A stretch of 33,279 nt of DNA, taken from Rhodobacter sp. (lineage in GTDB: Bacteria; Pseudomonadota; Alphaproteobacteria; Rhodobacterales; Rhodobacteraceae). Position numbers and translations under genes: made by a program. Location of the stretch: positions 1-33,279 of the forward strand of contig JAJEAY010000051.1 of assembly GCA_022824145.1 (NCBI GenBank). Direction: 5' to 3'. The notes under the pieces are model-generated. The model made no database searches and was not told the DNA's origin. It saw nothing but the letters and a program-made list of their open reading frames with translations. Positions 15,928 through 23,901 of this stretch are shown piece after piece (within the stretch, counting starts at the first letter, position 1; every line of letters begins with the position of its first letter).

Positions 15928-17069
15928 GCCGGCTCGGCCAGCAGGGAGCGGCTGATGATGAGCCGCATGATTTCGTTCGTTCCCTCAAGGATCTGGTGCA
16001 CACGTATGTCCCGAACGATCTTTTCGATGCCGTAATCCGAAAGGTAACCGTAGCCGCCATGCAGCTGCAGACAGCCGTTCGCGACATCGAACGCGACGTC
16101 GGTGACCATGAGTTTCGCCATGGCGCAGAACTTGGTTGCGTCAGACGCCTCCGTGTCCAGTTTCCAGGCGGCCTGCCGCAGGAAGGTCCGCGCCGCCTGC
16201 AGCTTGGTTTCGAATTCGGCAAGCCGGAACTGCAGGGCCTGGAACTGATTGAGGTGAGTTCCGAAAGCCTTGCGTTCGGACATGTAGGAAAGTGTTGCAT
16301 CCAGCGCTGCCTGCGCCGCGCCCAATGCGCCGGCCGAGATGTTCAGGCGTCCTCCGTCGAGACCTGCCATTGCGTAGGTGAATCCCTTGCCTTCCTCCCC
16401 GATCAGGTTGTCGGCGGGGATCCGGCAGTCGTCGAACTGCACCTGGGTTGTTGGCTGTGCCCGCCATCCCATTTTCGATTCCAGCGCGCCGAACGAGAGT
16501 CCCGGCGTTCCCTGTTCCACAACCAGGGCCGAAATCCCTCCGGATCCCTCGCCACCGGTGCGGCACATGACAAGATAGGCGTCGGAATAACCGCCGCCCG
16601 AGATGAATGACTTCACGCCGTTCAGGATGTATCCGTCATTGGTGCGTTCTGCGCGGCTCCTTAGCGCGGCGGCGTCCGAACCGCTGCCGGGTTCGGTAAG
16701 GCAGTAGGAGAACACCTTGGTCATTGCGCAGAGATCGGGAAGCCATTTGGCGCGGCAGTCGTCGTCGCCGAACCTGTCGATCATTCCGCCGACCATATTG
16801 TGGATGGAGAGAAACGATCCGACCGAAGGGCAGGACATCGCAAGCGCTTCAAAGACCAGCGTTGAGTCCAGCCGGGACAGTCCTGTGCCGCCACAGCCTT
16901 CCTCTACATAGAGACCTCCGAATCCGAGTTCCGCCAGCTTTGGCCAAAGCTCCTTGGGAATCGTCTCTTCGGACTCCCATCGGCGGGCGAAGGGTGCGAT
17001 GTGTTCCTCGCCGAAAGCACGTGCCATTTCGAAGATGGCAGACTGTTCCCCGCTCAGCGCAAAATTCAT
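15924..17069 (-). CDS. isobutyryl-CoA dehydrogenase (acyl-CoA dehydrogenase family)
   Basis: 381 residues, a standard acyl-CoA dehydrogenase. It has YCLTEPGSGSDAAAL (about 121-135) and LNGVKSFISGGGYSD (about 148-162) for FAD and substrate. The LQLHGGYGYLSDYGIEKIVRDIRVHQILEGTNEIMR block near the C-terminus carries the catalytic glutamate (Glu of EGTNE, about 365). FAD-dependent oxidation of isobutyryl-CoA to methacrylyl-CoA is inferred from the position directly before the hydrolase and mmsB; the family alone would not fix the chain length. Electrons normally pass to electron-transfer flavoprotein. It overlaps the hydrolase by 4 bp and follows the carboxylate-amine ligase by 78 bp. Confidence 0.88.
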   Translation of the reverse strand: MNFALSGEQSAIFEMARAFGEEHIAPFARRWESEETIPKELWPKLAELGFGGLYVEEGCGGTGLSRLDSTLVFEALAMSCPSVGSFLSIHNMVGGMIDRFGDDDCRAKWLPDLCAMTKVFSYCLTEPGSGSDAAALRSRAERTNDGYILNGVKSFISGGGYSDAYLVMCRTGGEGSGGISALVVEQGTPGLSFGALESKMGWRAQPTTQVQFDDCRIPADNLIGEEGKGFTYAMAGLDGGRLNISAGALGAAQAALDATLSYMSERKAFGTHLNQFQALQFRLAEFETKLQAARTFLRQAAWKLDTEASDATKFCAMAKLMVTDVAFDVANGCLQLHGGYGYLSDYGIEKIVRDIRVHQILEGTNEIMRLIISRSLLAEPA

Positions 17070-17147
17070 CCGGGAATCTCCATGGCTGCGGTGCGAACTT
17101 CCTGAAGAGGTCTATTTGAGCGGTGGCCGTTGGGCAAGCATGGATGC

Positions 17148-18278
17148 TTACAGGTCGGCGCTGAACTCCTCTATCAGTGAGATTACGACAGCGGCCATAG
17201 CGCGGTCTTTGTCCGCCGTCTTTTCCAGCTCCGCAGCATGAACGGCACGCTGGCGGCTGGCACTGTTTCCCTTGTCTAGAATGTCCCGAGCGGCCTGGAC
17301 CTCGTTCGGGCAGCCAAGGAAGTCCGCGTCTTCCGCCACGAGCTCAATCAGTTCCTCCAGCAGATTCGGGAATGGTTCGACCTGGCCGCGTCCGAAGTCG
17401 ATCAGACCTTCGTCCATGCCGTATCGCTGAGCACGCCAGCGGTTCTCTCCCACGAGGAACGCATCGTAATACCGCCACCGCTGGTTCATGGTGCGAAGCC
17501 GCCAAAGCATTCTGAGGAGGCATTGGACCAAGGCGGCGATGGAAAGCGCATGTTCCAGCCGCGGAGAGTTGTCGCATATCCTGGTTTCGAGCGTCGGGAA
17601 ACGGTCAGAGGGGCGGAGATCCCACCAGATCTTGGTCGCGTCTTCGATCGCGCCAGTGGCAATGATGGTATCGACCGAGCGCCGGAACTCCGAGTGGTCG
17701 TTGATATGGGGAGGCAGGCCGGTGCGCGGAATGTTGTCGAATATGGTCAGACGGTAACTGGCAAGCCCTGTGTCCTCTCCCTGCCAATACGGAGAGGAGG
17801 CGCTGAGCGCCAGCAGATGGGGCAGGAAGTAGGTGAACTGGCTCATCAGGTCGATGCGGAGATCGTTGTTCTCAATTCCGATATGTACATGCATTCCGGA
17901 AATCAGAAGGCGGCTCGCCACTGCGGCCAAGTCATGCTGCAAGGCAGTATAGCGCTCGCCTTCCGTGTGATGCTGGTCTTTCCAGCTTGCGGTCGGATGG
18001 CAGCTCACTGCCAAAGGGGCCAAGCCGTATCGCCCGGCGATGCGCGCCACGGTGCTGCGCAGCCGTTTGAGGTCTTCACGCGCTTCCGAAATGCCGGCGC
18101 AGATTCCGGTGCCGACCTCGACCTGGCAGCGCAGGAATTCCGGTGACACCTGTTTGCCCAGTTCCGCAGCGCAGTCGTCCATCAGCTCCTGCGGGACTTC
18201 GACAAGATCCAGCGTATCTTTGTTGACAAGGAGGTATTCCTCCTCAATCCCCATCGTGAAGCTGGGTGACATTACCAA
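17148..18278 (-). CDS. carboxylate-amine ligase (GCS2/YbdK family)
   Basis: 376 residues, matching the glutamate-cysteine ligase type 2 family. Features are [10 protein letters not shown] near the start (about 9-18) with the acidic metal/ATP residues, [14 protein letters not shown] (about 47-60), SGMHVHIGI (about 127-135), and [13 protein letters not shown] (about 228-240). YbdK of E. coli has weak glutamate-cysteine ligase activity, but the physiological role of the family is unsettled. The Met at residue 3 is an alternative start. Its place between mmsA and the isobutyryl-CoA dehydrogenase is unexpected for a thiol-synthesis enzyme. It might make a glutathione-like or other gamma-glutamyl adduct that protects against reactive methacrylyl-CoA, but this is inference. 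Confidence 0.87.
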   Translation of the reverse strand: MVMSPSFTMGIEEEYLLVNKDTLDLVEVPQELMDDCAAELGKQVSPEFLRCQVEVGTGICAGISEAREDLKRLRSTVARIAGRYGLAPLAVSCHPTASWKDQHHTEGERYTALQHDLAAVASRLLISGMHVHIGIENNDLRIDLMSQFTYFLPHLLALSASSPYWQGEDTGLASYRLTIFDNIPRTGLPPHINDHSEFRRSVDTIIATGAIEDATKIWWDLRPSDRFPTLETRICDNSPRLEHALSIAALVQCLLRMLWRLRTMNQRWRYYDAFLVGENRWRAQRYGMDEGLIDFGRGQVEPFPNLLEELIELVAEDADFLGCPNEVQAARDILDKGNSASRQRAVHAAELEKTADKDRAMAAVVISLIEEFSADL

Positions 18279-18650
18279 GGTTCCACTCCCTTCGGTTGTT
18301 CACTGCACATCGAATCGCAGAGAGATTCCGGATTGGCAAGCGCAGGGGCAGTGTTAGCCGTTCGGAAGTGCGGCCGAATACGCTGGTGGAACGTGAAGGA
18401 TCGGCTGCATTCGGTGCCTGTGCCGTTGGACAGGGTCAAGTCCGGCTAGCCGCCCGCCCGGACATTGATTCGGAAGGCTCGCACTTGACGTCCGCCCGGC
18501 TTGCGCTTTCAGCAGGCACCTTACGCGGCCTTGAATCGCTCAGCCATCGCCGCCCAGAAACGGGATTCCGGGAGACCGGCCATGTCTTCCTACCGGTGCG
18601 TTCAATTGAATTCCGCTCCGGCCGGATCCAGTTCCGGCGCTGACGTGGGG
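18279..18650. other. 372-bp intergenic stretch between mmsA and the carboxylate-amine ligase
   Basis: No supported gene or clear regulatory motif is visible. Its length suggests the carboxylate-amine ligase and downstream genes may have their own promoter here rather than being read only from mmsA. Confidence 0.4.
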
Positions 18651-20150
18651 TCAGTCCATTGCCCTGAAATGGAACTCGCCGCCTTCCTTAAGGCCGCTCG
18701 GCCAGCGCGATGTCACGGTCTTGGTTCTTGTATAGAACCTGATTGCATCAGGTCCGTGCTGGTTAAGGTCGCCGAAGACGGATTTCTTCCAGCCGCCAAA
18801 GGTGTGGTAGGCGAGCGGAACCGGAATCGGTACGTTGACGCCGACCATCCCGACATTGACACGGTTTGCGAAGTCGCGGGCAGTGTCGCCGTCCCGGGTA
18901 AAAATGGCCGTTCCGTTTCCGTATTCATTGTCCATGGCTATCCCGAGCGCCTCTTCGTAGCTCTGCGCACGGACTGTTGAGAGCACGGGCCCGAAGATCT
19001 CCTTGCGGTAGATGTCCATATCGGTGGTGACATGGTCGAAGAGATGCGCACCGACGAAAAAGCCGCTCTCGTATCCCTGCAAAGAGAATCCGCGGCCGTC
19101 AACGACCAGCTTTGCGCCCTGAGCTACACCGGATTCAACGAGACCGAGAATGCGCTGCTGCGCTTCCGCCGTCACGACCGGGCCGAAGTCCATGTCTTCA
19201 CCAGCGGTATAGGGTCCGATCTTAAGGCTTTCGACGCGCGGCACGAGTCTTTCAACCAGGCGGTCGGCTGTCCCGTCACCCACCGGCACGGCTACCGAGA
19301 CGGCCATGCAGCGTTCGCCGGCAGCGCCATATCCGGCTCCGACCAGTGCATCCGCCGCCTGATCCATATCGGCGTCCGGCATAACGATCATGTGGTTCTT
19401 GGCGCCGCCGAAACATTGCACGCGTTTTCCGTTGGCGCATCCCGCGGCATAGATGTACTCAGCGACAGGAGTCGACCCCACGAAGCCGATTGACTGCACC
19501 GTGGGGCTTTCGAGCAGTGCGTCGACGGCCTCCCGGTCACCGTTGACGACCTGAAGAATGCCTTTTGGCAGGCCAGCTTCGACAAGCAGGTCGGCCAGCA
19601 TCAGCGGGACAGACGGGTCACGCTCGGATGGTTTCAGGACGAATGCGTTTCCGCAGACGATTGCGGGGGCGAACATCCACATCGGGATCATGGCGGGAAA
19701 GTTGAAGGGCGTGATGCCGCCGCAGACGCCCAATGGCTGGCGCATCGAATACATGTCGATTCCCGGGCCTGCGCTGTCGGTGAACTCTCCCTTCATCAGA
19801 TGCGGTGCGCCAATGCAGAACTCGACCACCTCAAGACCGCGCTGGACGTCTCCGCGTGCGTCGGGAAGAGTTTTGCCATGCTCGCGGCTCAGCGCCTCGG
19901 CAAGACGGTCCATGTCGCGGTTCAGCAGCCGCACGAATTCCATCATGACACGTGCGCGGCGCTGCGGGTTTGTGGCAGCCCATGCGGGCTGGGCTTCCGC
20001 CGCTCCGGCAATGGCGGATTGAACCTCGCTTTTGGAGGCGAATGGCACTCTTGCCTGCGCTTCCCCGGTTGCGGGGTTGAAAACGTTGCCAAAACGGCCA
20101 GACCCGCCGTTCAAGCGCTCACCGTTCATATAATGGTAAAGGTCCTGCAT
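18651..20150 (-). CDS. mmsA: methylmalonate-semialdehyde dehydrogenase, CoA-acylating
   Basis: 499 residues, aldehyde dehydrogenase fold. It converts methylmalonate semialdehyde to propionyl-CoA with NAD and CoA, the last enzyme of distal valine degradation, and is also used for malonate semialdehyde. Features are ITPFNFPAMIP (146-156), the NAD-binding GFVGSTPVAEYIY (222-234), FGGAKNHMIVMPDAD in place of the usual glutamate-bearing ELGG motif (typical of the CoA-dependent subfamily), and the catalytic Cys281 in GERCMAVS. EIFGPVLS and GGWKKS near the C-terminus complete the pattern. It is the first gene of the leftward valine cluster. A GAGGTCACC lies just before the ATG. Confidence 0.95.
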   Translation of the reverse strand: MQDLYHYMNGERLNGGSGRFGNVFNPATGEAQARVPFASKSEVQSAIAGAAEAQPAWAATNPQRRARVMMEFVRLLNRDMDRLAEALSREHGKTLPDARGDVQRGLEVVEFCIGAPHLMKGEFTDSAGPGIDMYSMRQPLGVCGGITPFNFPAMIPMWMFAPAIVCGNAFVLKPSERDPSVPLMLADLLVEAGLPKGILQVVNGDREAVDALLESPTVQSIGFVGSTPVAEYIYAAGCANGKRVQCFGGAKNHMIVMPDADMDQAADALVGAGYGAAGERCMAVSVAVPVGDGTADRLVERLVPRVESLKIGPYTAGEDMDFGPVVTAEAQQRILGLVESGVAQGAKLVVDGRGFSLQGYESGFFVGAHLFDHVTTDMDIYRKEIFGPVLSTVRAQSYEEALGIAMDNEYGNGTAIFTRDGDTARDFANRVNVGMVGVNVPIPVPLAYHTFGGWKKSVFGDLNQHGPDAIRFYTRTKTVTSRWPSGLKEGGEFHFRAMD

Positions 20151-20332
20151 GGTGACCTCCGCACCTCTCCAGTAATCTGCTCGTTCCCGTCCGGGATCCT
20201 CGCGTCCTGCGATGGTCGCCGGATCGGCATTCTAGCCACTCAACGGTCTCGAAGGCAAGGGCTACCGGGCGGGCGACTGCCTGGCGCTGCCGTGGTAGCG
20301 TCAAGGAGGGGCGACAAAATGAGCGGAGCGTT

Positions 20333-20668
20333 TCAGGTCAGCACGCGCAGCGCCGTCTCCGGGGCTTTGTCGAGCACCCGCAGCAGCGCCCACGTCGCGC
20401 CGGTCGGGCAGCGCTTCCCCTGTTCCCAGTTGTGGGTTGTCTCGTGGGGAACGTGGATGCGCCGTGCCAGCTCCGTCTGGCTGAGGCCCAACCGACGCCG
20501 GATCCCGCTTGTGTATCGCGCCATGTCCTGCAGTGCCTCGGTTTCGTCTTCATGTTTCTGGAGGGCGATGCCAGCTTCAGTGGTCGCGTTCACAACCGCC
20601 GGATCGAACCGTCCCTCTGGAAGCGTTGACGGGTCGTTCGGGTCAATCCTGATGCGCGTTGTGTTCAT
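20333..20668 (-). CDS. HTH (XRE-type) antitoxin of a BrnT-type module
   Basis: 111 residues from the Met at 20668. The C-terminal half is a clear Cro/C1-type HTH (SGIRRRLGLSQTELARRI followed by HVPHETTHNWEQGKRCPTGA, about 57-95), ending in a leucine-rich dimer-like tail. The N-terminal DPNDPSTLPEGRFDPAVV segment is typical of HTH partners encoded next to BrnT-like RNase toxins in alphaproteobacteria. Its start overlaps the end of a decayed BrnT gene by about 26 bp, the usual toxin-antitoxin coupling. The antitoxin reads through intact while the toxin does not, so it is an orphan. It may still repress its own promoter or act on related modules elsewhere. Confidence 0.8.
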   Translation of the reverse strand: MNTTRIRIDPNDPSTLPEGRFDPAVVNATTEAGIALQKHEDETEALQDMARYTSGIRRRLGLSQTELARRIHVPHETTHNWEQGKRCPTGATWALLRVLDKAPETALRVLT

Positions 20669-20866
20669 ATTCCGCAACGTCCTTCTTGCTTGCGTTGCCG
20701 CCGAAATTATGCGGACGGCGTAACCCCGCATGGTGTAGACGACGACGAATGCCCGCCCGTCGATCACACCGATCAGTCGAAAGCGATCCTAGCCATAGTC
20801 CCGGCGCGTGTCCGGGAAGACGAGCCGCTGTGGATCGACGAATGCGCGGACGGCGTAGGCGAAGAC
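20643..20866 (-). pseudogene. brnT: BrnT-type toxin remnant (stop codon and frameshift)
   Basis: Reading leftward from 20866, the minus strand gives FAYAVRAF, DPQRLVFPDTRRDYG, an in-frame TAG, then DRFRLIGVIDGRAFVVVYTM and RG-AVRIIS, the core of BrnT ribonuclease toxins. After IIS the frame shifts and the other frame continues SKKDVAEYEHN to a stop at 20643, the usual BrnT C-terminus. The N-terminal 20-25 residues are missing and are replaced by tandem 16-bp repeats and recombinase debris. BrnT normally degrades RNA and is held by its antitoxin. Two inactivating changes plus truncation make activity very unlikely. Confidence 0.78.
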
Positions 20867-20884
20867 TGTCCAGCCTGTATAAGG

Positions 20885-20932
20885 CCTATCCCAACAAAGG
20901 CCTATCCCAACAAAGGTTTATCCCAACAAAGG
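20885..20932. repeat. three tandem 16-bp repeats
   Basis: CCTATCCCAACAAAGG occurs twice in direct contact (20885-20900 and 20901-20916), followed by a third copy with two changes, TTTATCCCAACAAAGG (20917-20932). A partial copy may precede the array. It lies exactly at the junction between the broken toxin gene and the recombinase pseudogene. Confidence 0.9.
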
Positions 20933-20983
20933 TTCCAGAAGTCCCAAAGGACTCGTTTGCGGATGAACGCCGTCAGCACGCCA

Positions 20984-21400
20984 GGTCCTGAGCTGCCTGA
21001 TGCGATTCGGCGGGAAATACCGGTAGAAGGCCGTGCGGCCGACCTCCAGCTGGTCGATGACGGCGCCGACGACGGGATGGTTTCCGGTGTCCCTGAGCAT
21101 GGCCTCAGCGCACCTGAGGGTCCGTTCGTCCATGCCGTAGGGTGTTCCCGACGGTCAGCTCCCGCTGGAACCCGTCGAAGGCCGCGCTCAAGTGGAAGAA
21201 CAGCCGCCCCTTGGGCTTGCTTGGTGTCGATGATCCGGGCAAGCGCCCTGAGGGCGATGCCGCGCCCGCCGATGTCAGAAGCGGTCCTGAATACCTAGGT
21301 GAGGGAGCGCACCAGCCCGGAAAGCTTCCAGACCACGGGCGTGTCTCCCTAGCGCAGGCCGCCGCCTGTTTCGGCAAGGAGTAGTGTCCCGAGCCACGGC
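20984..21400 (-). pseudogene. serine recombinase (resolvase/invertase family) remnant
   Basis: Three minus-strand frames together spell a resolvase. First come GDTPVVWKLSGLVRSLT (about 21381-21310), flanked by TAG codons, and GIALRALARIIDT (about 21255-21220). After a one-base shift follows KPKGRLFFHLSAAFDGFQREL. After another shift comes the C-terminal DNA-binding part, AEAMLRDTGNHPVVGAVIDQ and GRTAFYRYFPPNRIRQLR. These match the catalytic-domain core, the E-helix region and the HTH of Tn3-type resolvases and plasmid recombinases. The N-terminal part with the catalytic serine is not recognisable. At least two stops and two frameshifts show it is dead. It marks a past transposon or plasmid insertion. 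Confidence 0.78.
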
Positions 21401-21661
21401 CAGCATGCGGGCTTCATCACGAATCCTGGATTTCGTTTCAACAGACAGGTGCGAACCAGGATGGACTTCCTGTATGAGGGTGTTCGGCAGCTTAGCTTGT
21501 CCCTATTGACGGGGACAGCGTTCGTCTGCCCGGAATGCCTTCGCAACCGCGATTCAGGTCGTTGGAGAGAAGTGCGACCGATGCAGCTCGACGGCTTGAC
21601 ACAACCGGGGCAAAAGGAAATGCTGGTGTCACACTGACTGTTCGGTACGGGAGCGAAGACG

Positions 21662-22096
21662 ATGCTTGTTCATCAGATTCTCAGATCCAAAGCCAACGAT
21701 GGCGTCATCTTCATAGAGCCGGAATCAAGCGTGAACGCGGCGGTGGAACTGCTGTCCGGCAAACGAATCGGCGCAGTGATTGTGTCCAGCGACGGAACAG
21801 TGCCTCTGGGGATTCTCTCAGAACGCGACATCGTACGCGAACTTGGACGGCGTGGCACGGCTTGCCTGCAGGACACCGTCGATGTGCTGATGACAAAGGA
21901 ACTGATAAGTTGCGCACGCGACAGCACTGCGGATGAGGTGCTGTCAATCATGACCGAAAAACGGTTCCGCCATATGCCGGTGATGGAAGGCAGCGAAATG
22001 GTGGGGCTCATTTCCATCGGCGATGTGGTGAAGGCGCGCCTCTCCGAACTTTCGATGGAAAAGGAAGCGCTGCAGGGCATGATCATGGGGCACTGA
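21662..22096 (+). CDS. CBS-domain pair protein
   Basis: 144 residues made of two tandem CBS domains and little else. The first (about 8-60) includes VNAAVELLSGKRIGAVIVSS and PLGILSERDIVREL. The second (about 73-130) includes ADEVLSIMTEKRFRHMPVME and MVGLISIGDVVKARL. Such proteins bind adenosine nucleotides (AMP, ATP, S-adenosylmethionine) and act as energy sensors or regulators of partner proteins. No catalytic domain is fused to it. It lies 174 bp before coaD on the same strand, and co-transcription is possible. The target is unknown. Confidence 0.9.
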   Translation: MLVHQILRSKANDGVIFIEPESSVNAAVELLSGKRIGAVIVSSDGTVPLGILSERDIVRELGRRGTACLQDTVDVLMTKELISCARDSTADEVLSIMTEKRFRHMPVMEGSEMVGLISIGDVVKARLSELSMEKEALQGMIMGH

Positions 22097-22270
22097 AAAT
22101 TCGATCGACAGGTTCCGGTCCGGCGTTCAGGAAAGGACGAACTGACGCAGGGCCGGGACAGTTCGCCGCCAGACCGGTATTGCAATGGAAGCGGGCTGGC
22201 GGAAACAATCTCAGCCAAAAACCGCAAAGACAGTTCGGCTGCGAATTAGCGAAGCCGATGGGAGAGACCA

Positions 22271-22756
22271 ATGCGAACCGGACTATATGCCGGAACCTTC
22301 GATCCGCTGACGCTGGGACATCTCGACATAATCGGGAGGGCCTGCCAGCTGTTTGACCGCCTTGTTGTTGGAGTGTCGATCAACCGCGACAAATCGCCCC
22401 TGTTCAGCCTCGAAGAACGTGTTGCGATGGTTCAGAATGAATGCGTCGGTCTGGCCGGAGATACCGAGGTCGTCGTTCATCCGTTCGAGAATCTCCTCGT
22501 CGACTGTGCCCGTGATACCGGTGCGACAGTGATTGTCCGAGGACTCAGAGCGGTGGCGGACTTCGAGTATGAATACCAGATGGTAGGAATGAACCGCATG
22601 ATGGACGATGCCATTGAGACGGTATTTCTCATGGCTGACGTGAAATACCAGTCGATCGCATCAAAGCTGGTAAAGGAAATCGCCCGCATGGGCGGAGACG
22701 TTTCCAAGTTCGTGACCCCAGCGGTGAAGAGCGAACTTGCCCACAAACTCGGCTGA
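22271..22756 (+). CDS. coaD: phosphopantetheine adenylyltransferase
   Basis: 161 residues, the usual length. It joins ATP and 4'-phosphopantetheine to make dephospho-CoA, the penultimate step of coenzyme A synthesis. The nucleotidyltransferase signature GTFDPLTLGH (8-17) and the second ATP motif region SIASKLVKEIARMGGDVS near 137-154 are intact. VIVRGLRAVADFEYEYQM (about 84-101) is diagnostic of CoaD. A GGGAGA precedes the ATG. Convergent with gap. Confidence 0.96.
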   Translation: MRTGLYAGTFDPLTLGHLDIIGRACQLFDRLVVGVSINRDKSPLFSLEERVAMVQNECVGLAGDTEVVVHPFENLLVDCARDTGATVIVRGLRAVADFEYEYQMVGMNRMMDDAIETVFLMADVKYQSIASKLVKEIARMGGDVSKFVTPAVKSELAHKLG

Positions 22757-22844
22757 TCGAACGGCGATTCAAATCGGCGATTCCGGTCCTATGATCCAGT
22801 AGGCCGCTGATCCCGACCAGTCAGTTTTGAACAGCCCCATTCGC

Positions 22845-23846
22845 TCAGGCCAGCCGCCCCAACGCTGCGGCAGTGTCGCTCATCCTGTTCGAAAACCCCC
22901 ATTCATTGTCATACCAGCTAAGCACACGGCACAGAGTGCCTTCCATGACTTTTGTCTGGTCGGTATGGAAGACTGACGAATGCGGATCATGGTTGAGGTC
23001 CACCGACACCAGCTTCTCGTCGGTGTAGCCTAGTATGCCCTGAAGCTGTCCGTCAGCGGCTGATCGGATAGCGTTGTTGATTTCTTCGGCCGTCGTCGTC
23101 CTCGCCGCTTCGAACGTAAGGTCAACGACCGAGACATTTGGGGTCGGAACCCGGATAGCGACCCCGTCAAGCTTTCCCTCAAGCTCGGGCAATACCAGCG
23201 AAACCGCCTTGGCCGCACCGGTTGAGGTCGGAATCATTGACATTGCCGCCGCCCGTGCCCGGTAGAGGTCCTTGTGCATCGTGTCCAGCGCTGGCTGGTC
23301 GCCGGTATAGCTGTGTATCGTCGTCATGAATCCTTTCACGATGCCGATGGAGTCATTCAGAACTTTGGCCACCGGGGCGAGGCAGTTCGTTGTGCAGGAC
23401 GCATTGGACACGATTATGTCTTCAGCAGTCAGAACGTTGTCGTTCACGCCGTAAACGATGGTCTTGTCCGCGTCTTTGCCCGGTGCGGAAATCAGCACGC
23501 GGGACGATCCGTTGTCGAGATGGGCCTGGCACGCTTCTCTGGATGCAAAGATTCCGGTGCACTCCATGACCACGTCGACATCTTGCCAGGGAAGGTCAGC
23601 GGGATTGCGCATGGCGGTCACTCGGATCGGGCCCCGTCCTGCGTCGATCGTGTCCCCGGTCGCCCGCACCTCAGACGGAAACCTGCCGTGAACGCTGTCG
23701 TAGCGCAGGAGATGTGCGTTGGTCTCGGCTGGCGCCAGATCGTTTATCGCCACCACCTCCACGTCCTTGCGCCCCGATTCAATGATCGCGCGCAGAACGT
23801 TTCTACCGATGCGCCCAAATCCGTTGATTGCGACCTTGACAGCCAT
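22845..23846 (-). CDS. gap: glyceraldehyde-3-phosphate dehydrogenase, type I
   Basis: 333 residues. It interconverts glyceraldehyde-3-phosphate and 1,3-bisphosphoglycerate with NAD(P). The NAD loop NGFGRIGR lies at 8-15, and the catalytic Cys151 is in SNASCTTNC with the preceding IVS strand. The substrate loop [21 protein letters not shown] and C-terminal [12 protein letters not shown] are intact. Asp36 lies at the end of the second strand (INDLA), but the cofactor preference is not settled by this alone. It follows tkt by 55 bp on the same strand, forming a carbohydrate operon shared with related Rhodobacterales. Confidence 0.97.
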   Translation of the reverse strand: MAVKVAINGFGRIGRNVLRAIIESGRKDVEVVAINDLAPAETNAHLLRYDSVHGRFPSEVRATGDTIDAGRGPIRVTAMRNPADLPWQDVDVVMECTGIFASREACQAHLDNGSSRVLISAPGKDADKTIVYGVNDNVLTAEDIIVSNASCTTNCLAPVAKVLNDSIGIVKGFMTTIHSYTGDQPALDTMHKDLYRARAAAMSMIPTSTGAAKAVSLVLPELEGKLDGVAIRVPTPNVSVVDLTFEAARTTTAEEINNAIRSAADGQLQGILGYTDEKLVSVDLNHDPHSSVFHTDQTKVMEGTLCRVLSWYDNEWGFSNRMSDTAAALGRLA

Positions 23847-23901
23847 TTGCCTGTCTCCTTGCTAGATGTGCCTGCTGCAGGATGTGTTCAGTCGGATTGC
23901 T

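Noticed and set aside
20885-20932. CRISPR array
   Set aside because: The repeats are directly abutting with no spacers and only three copies.
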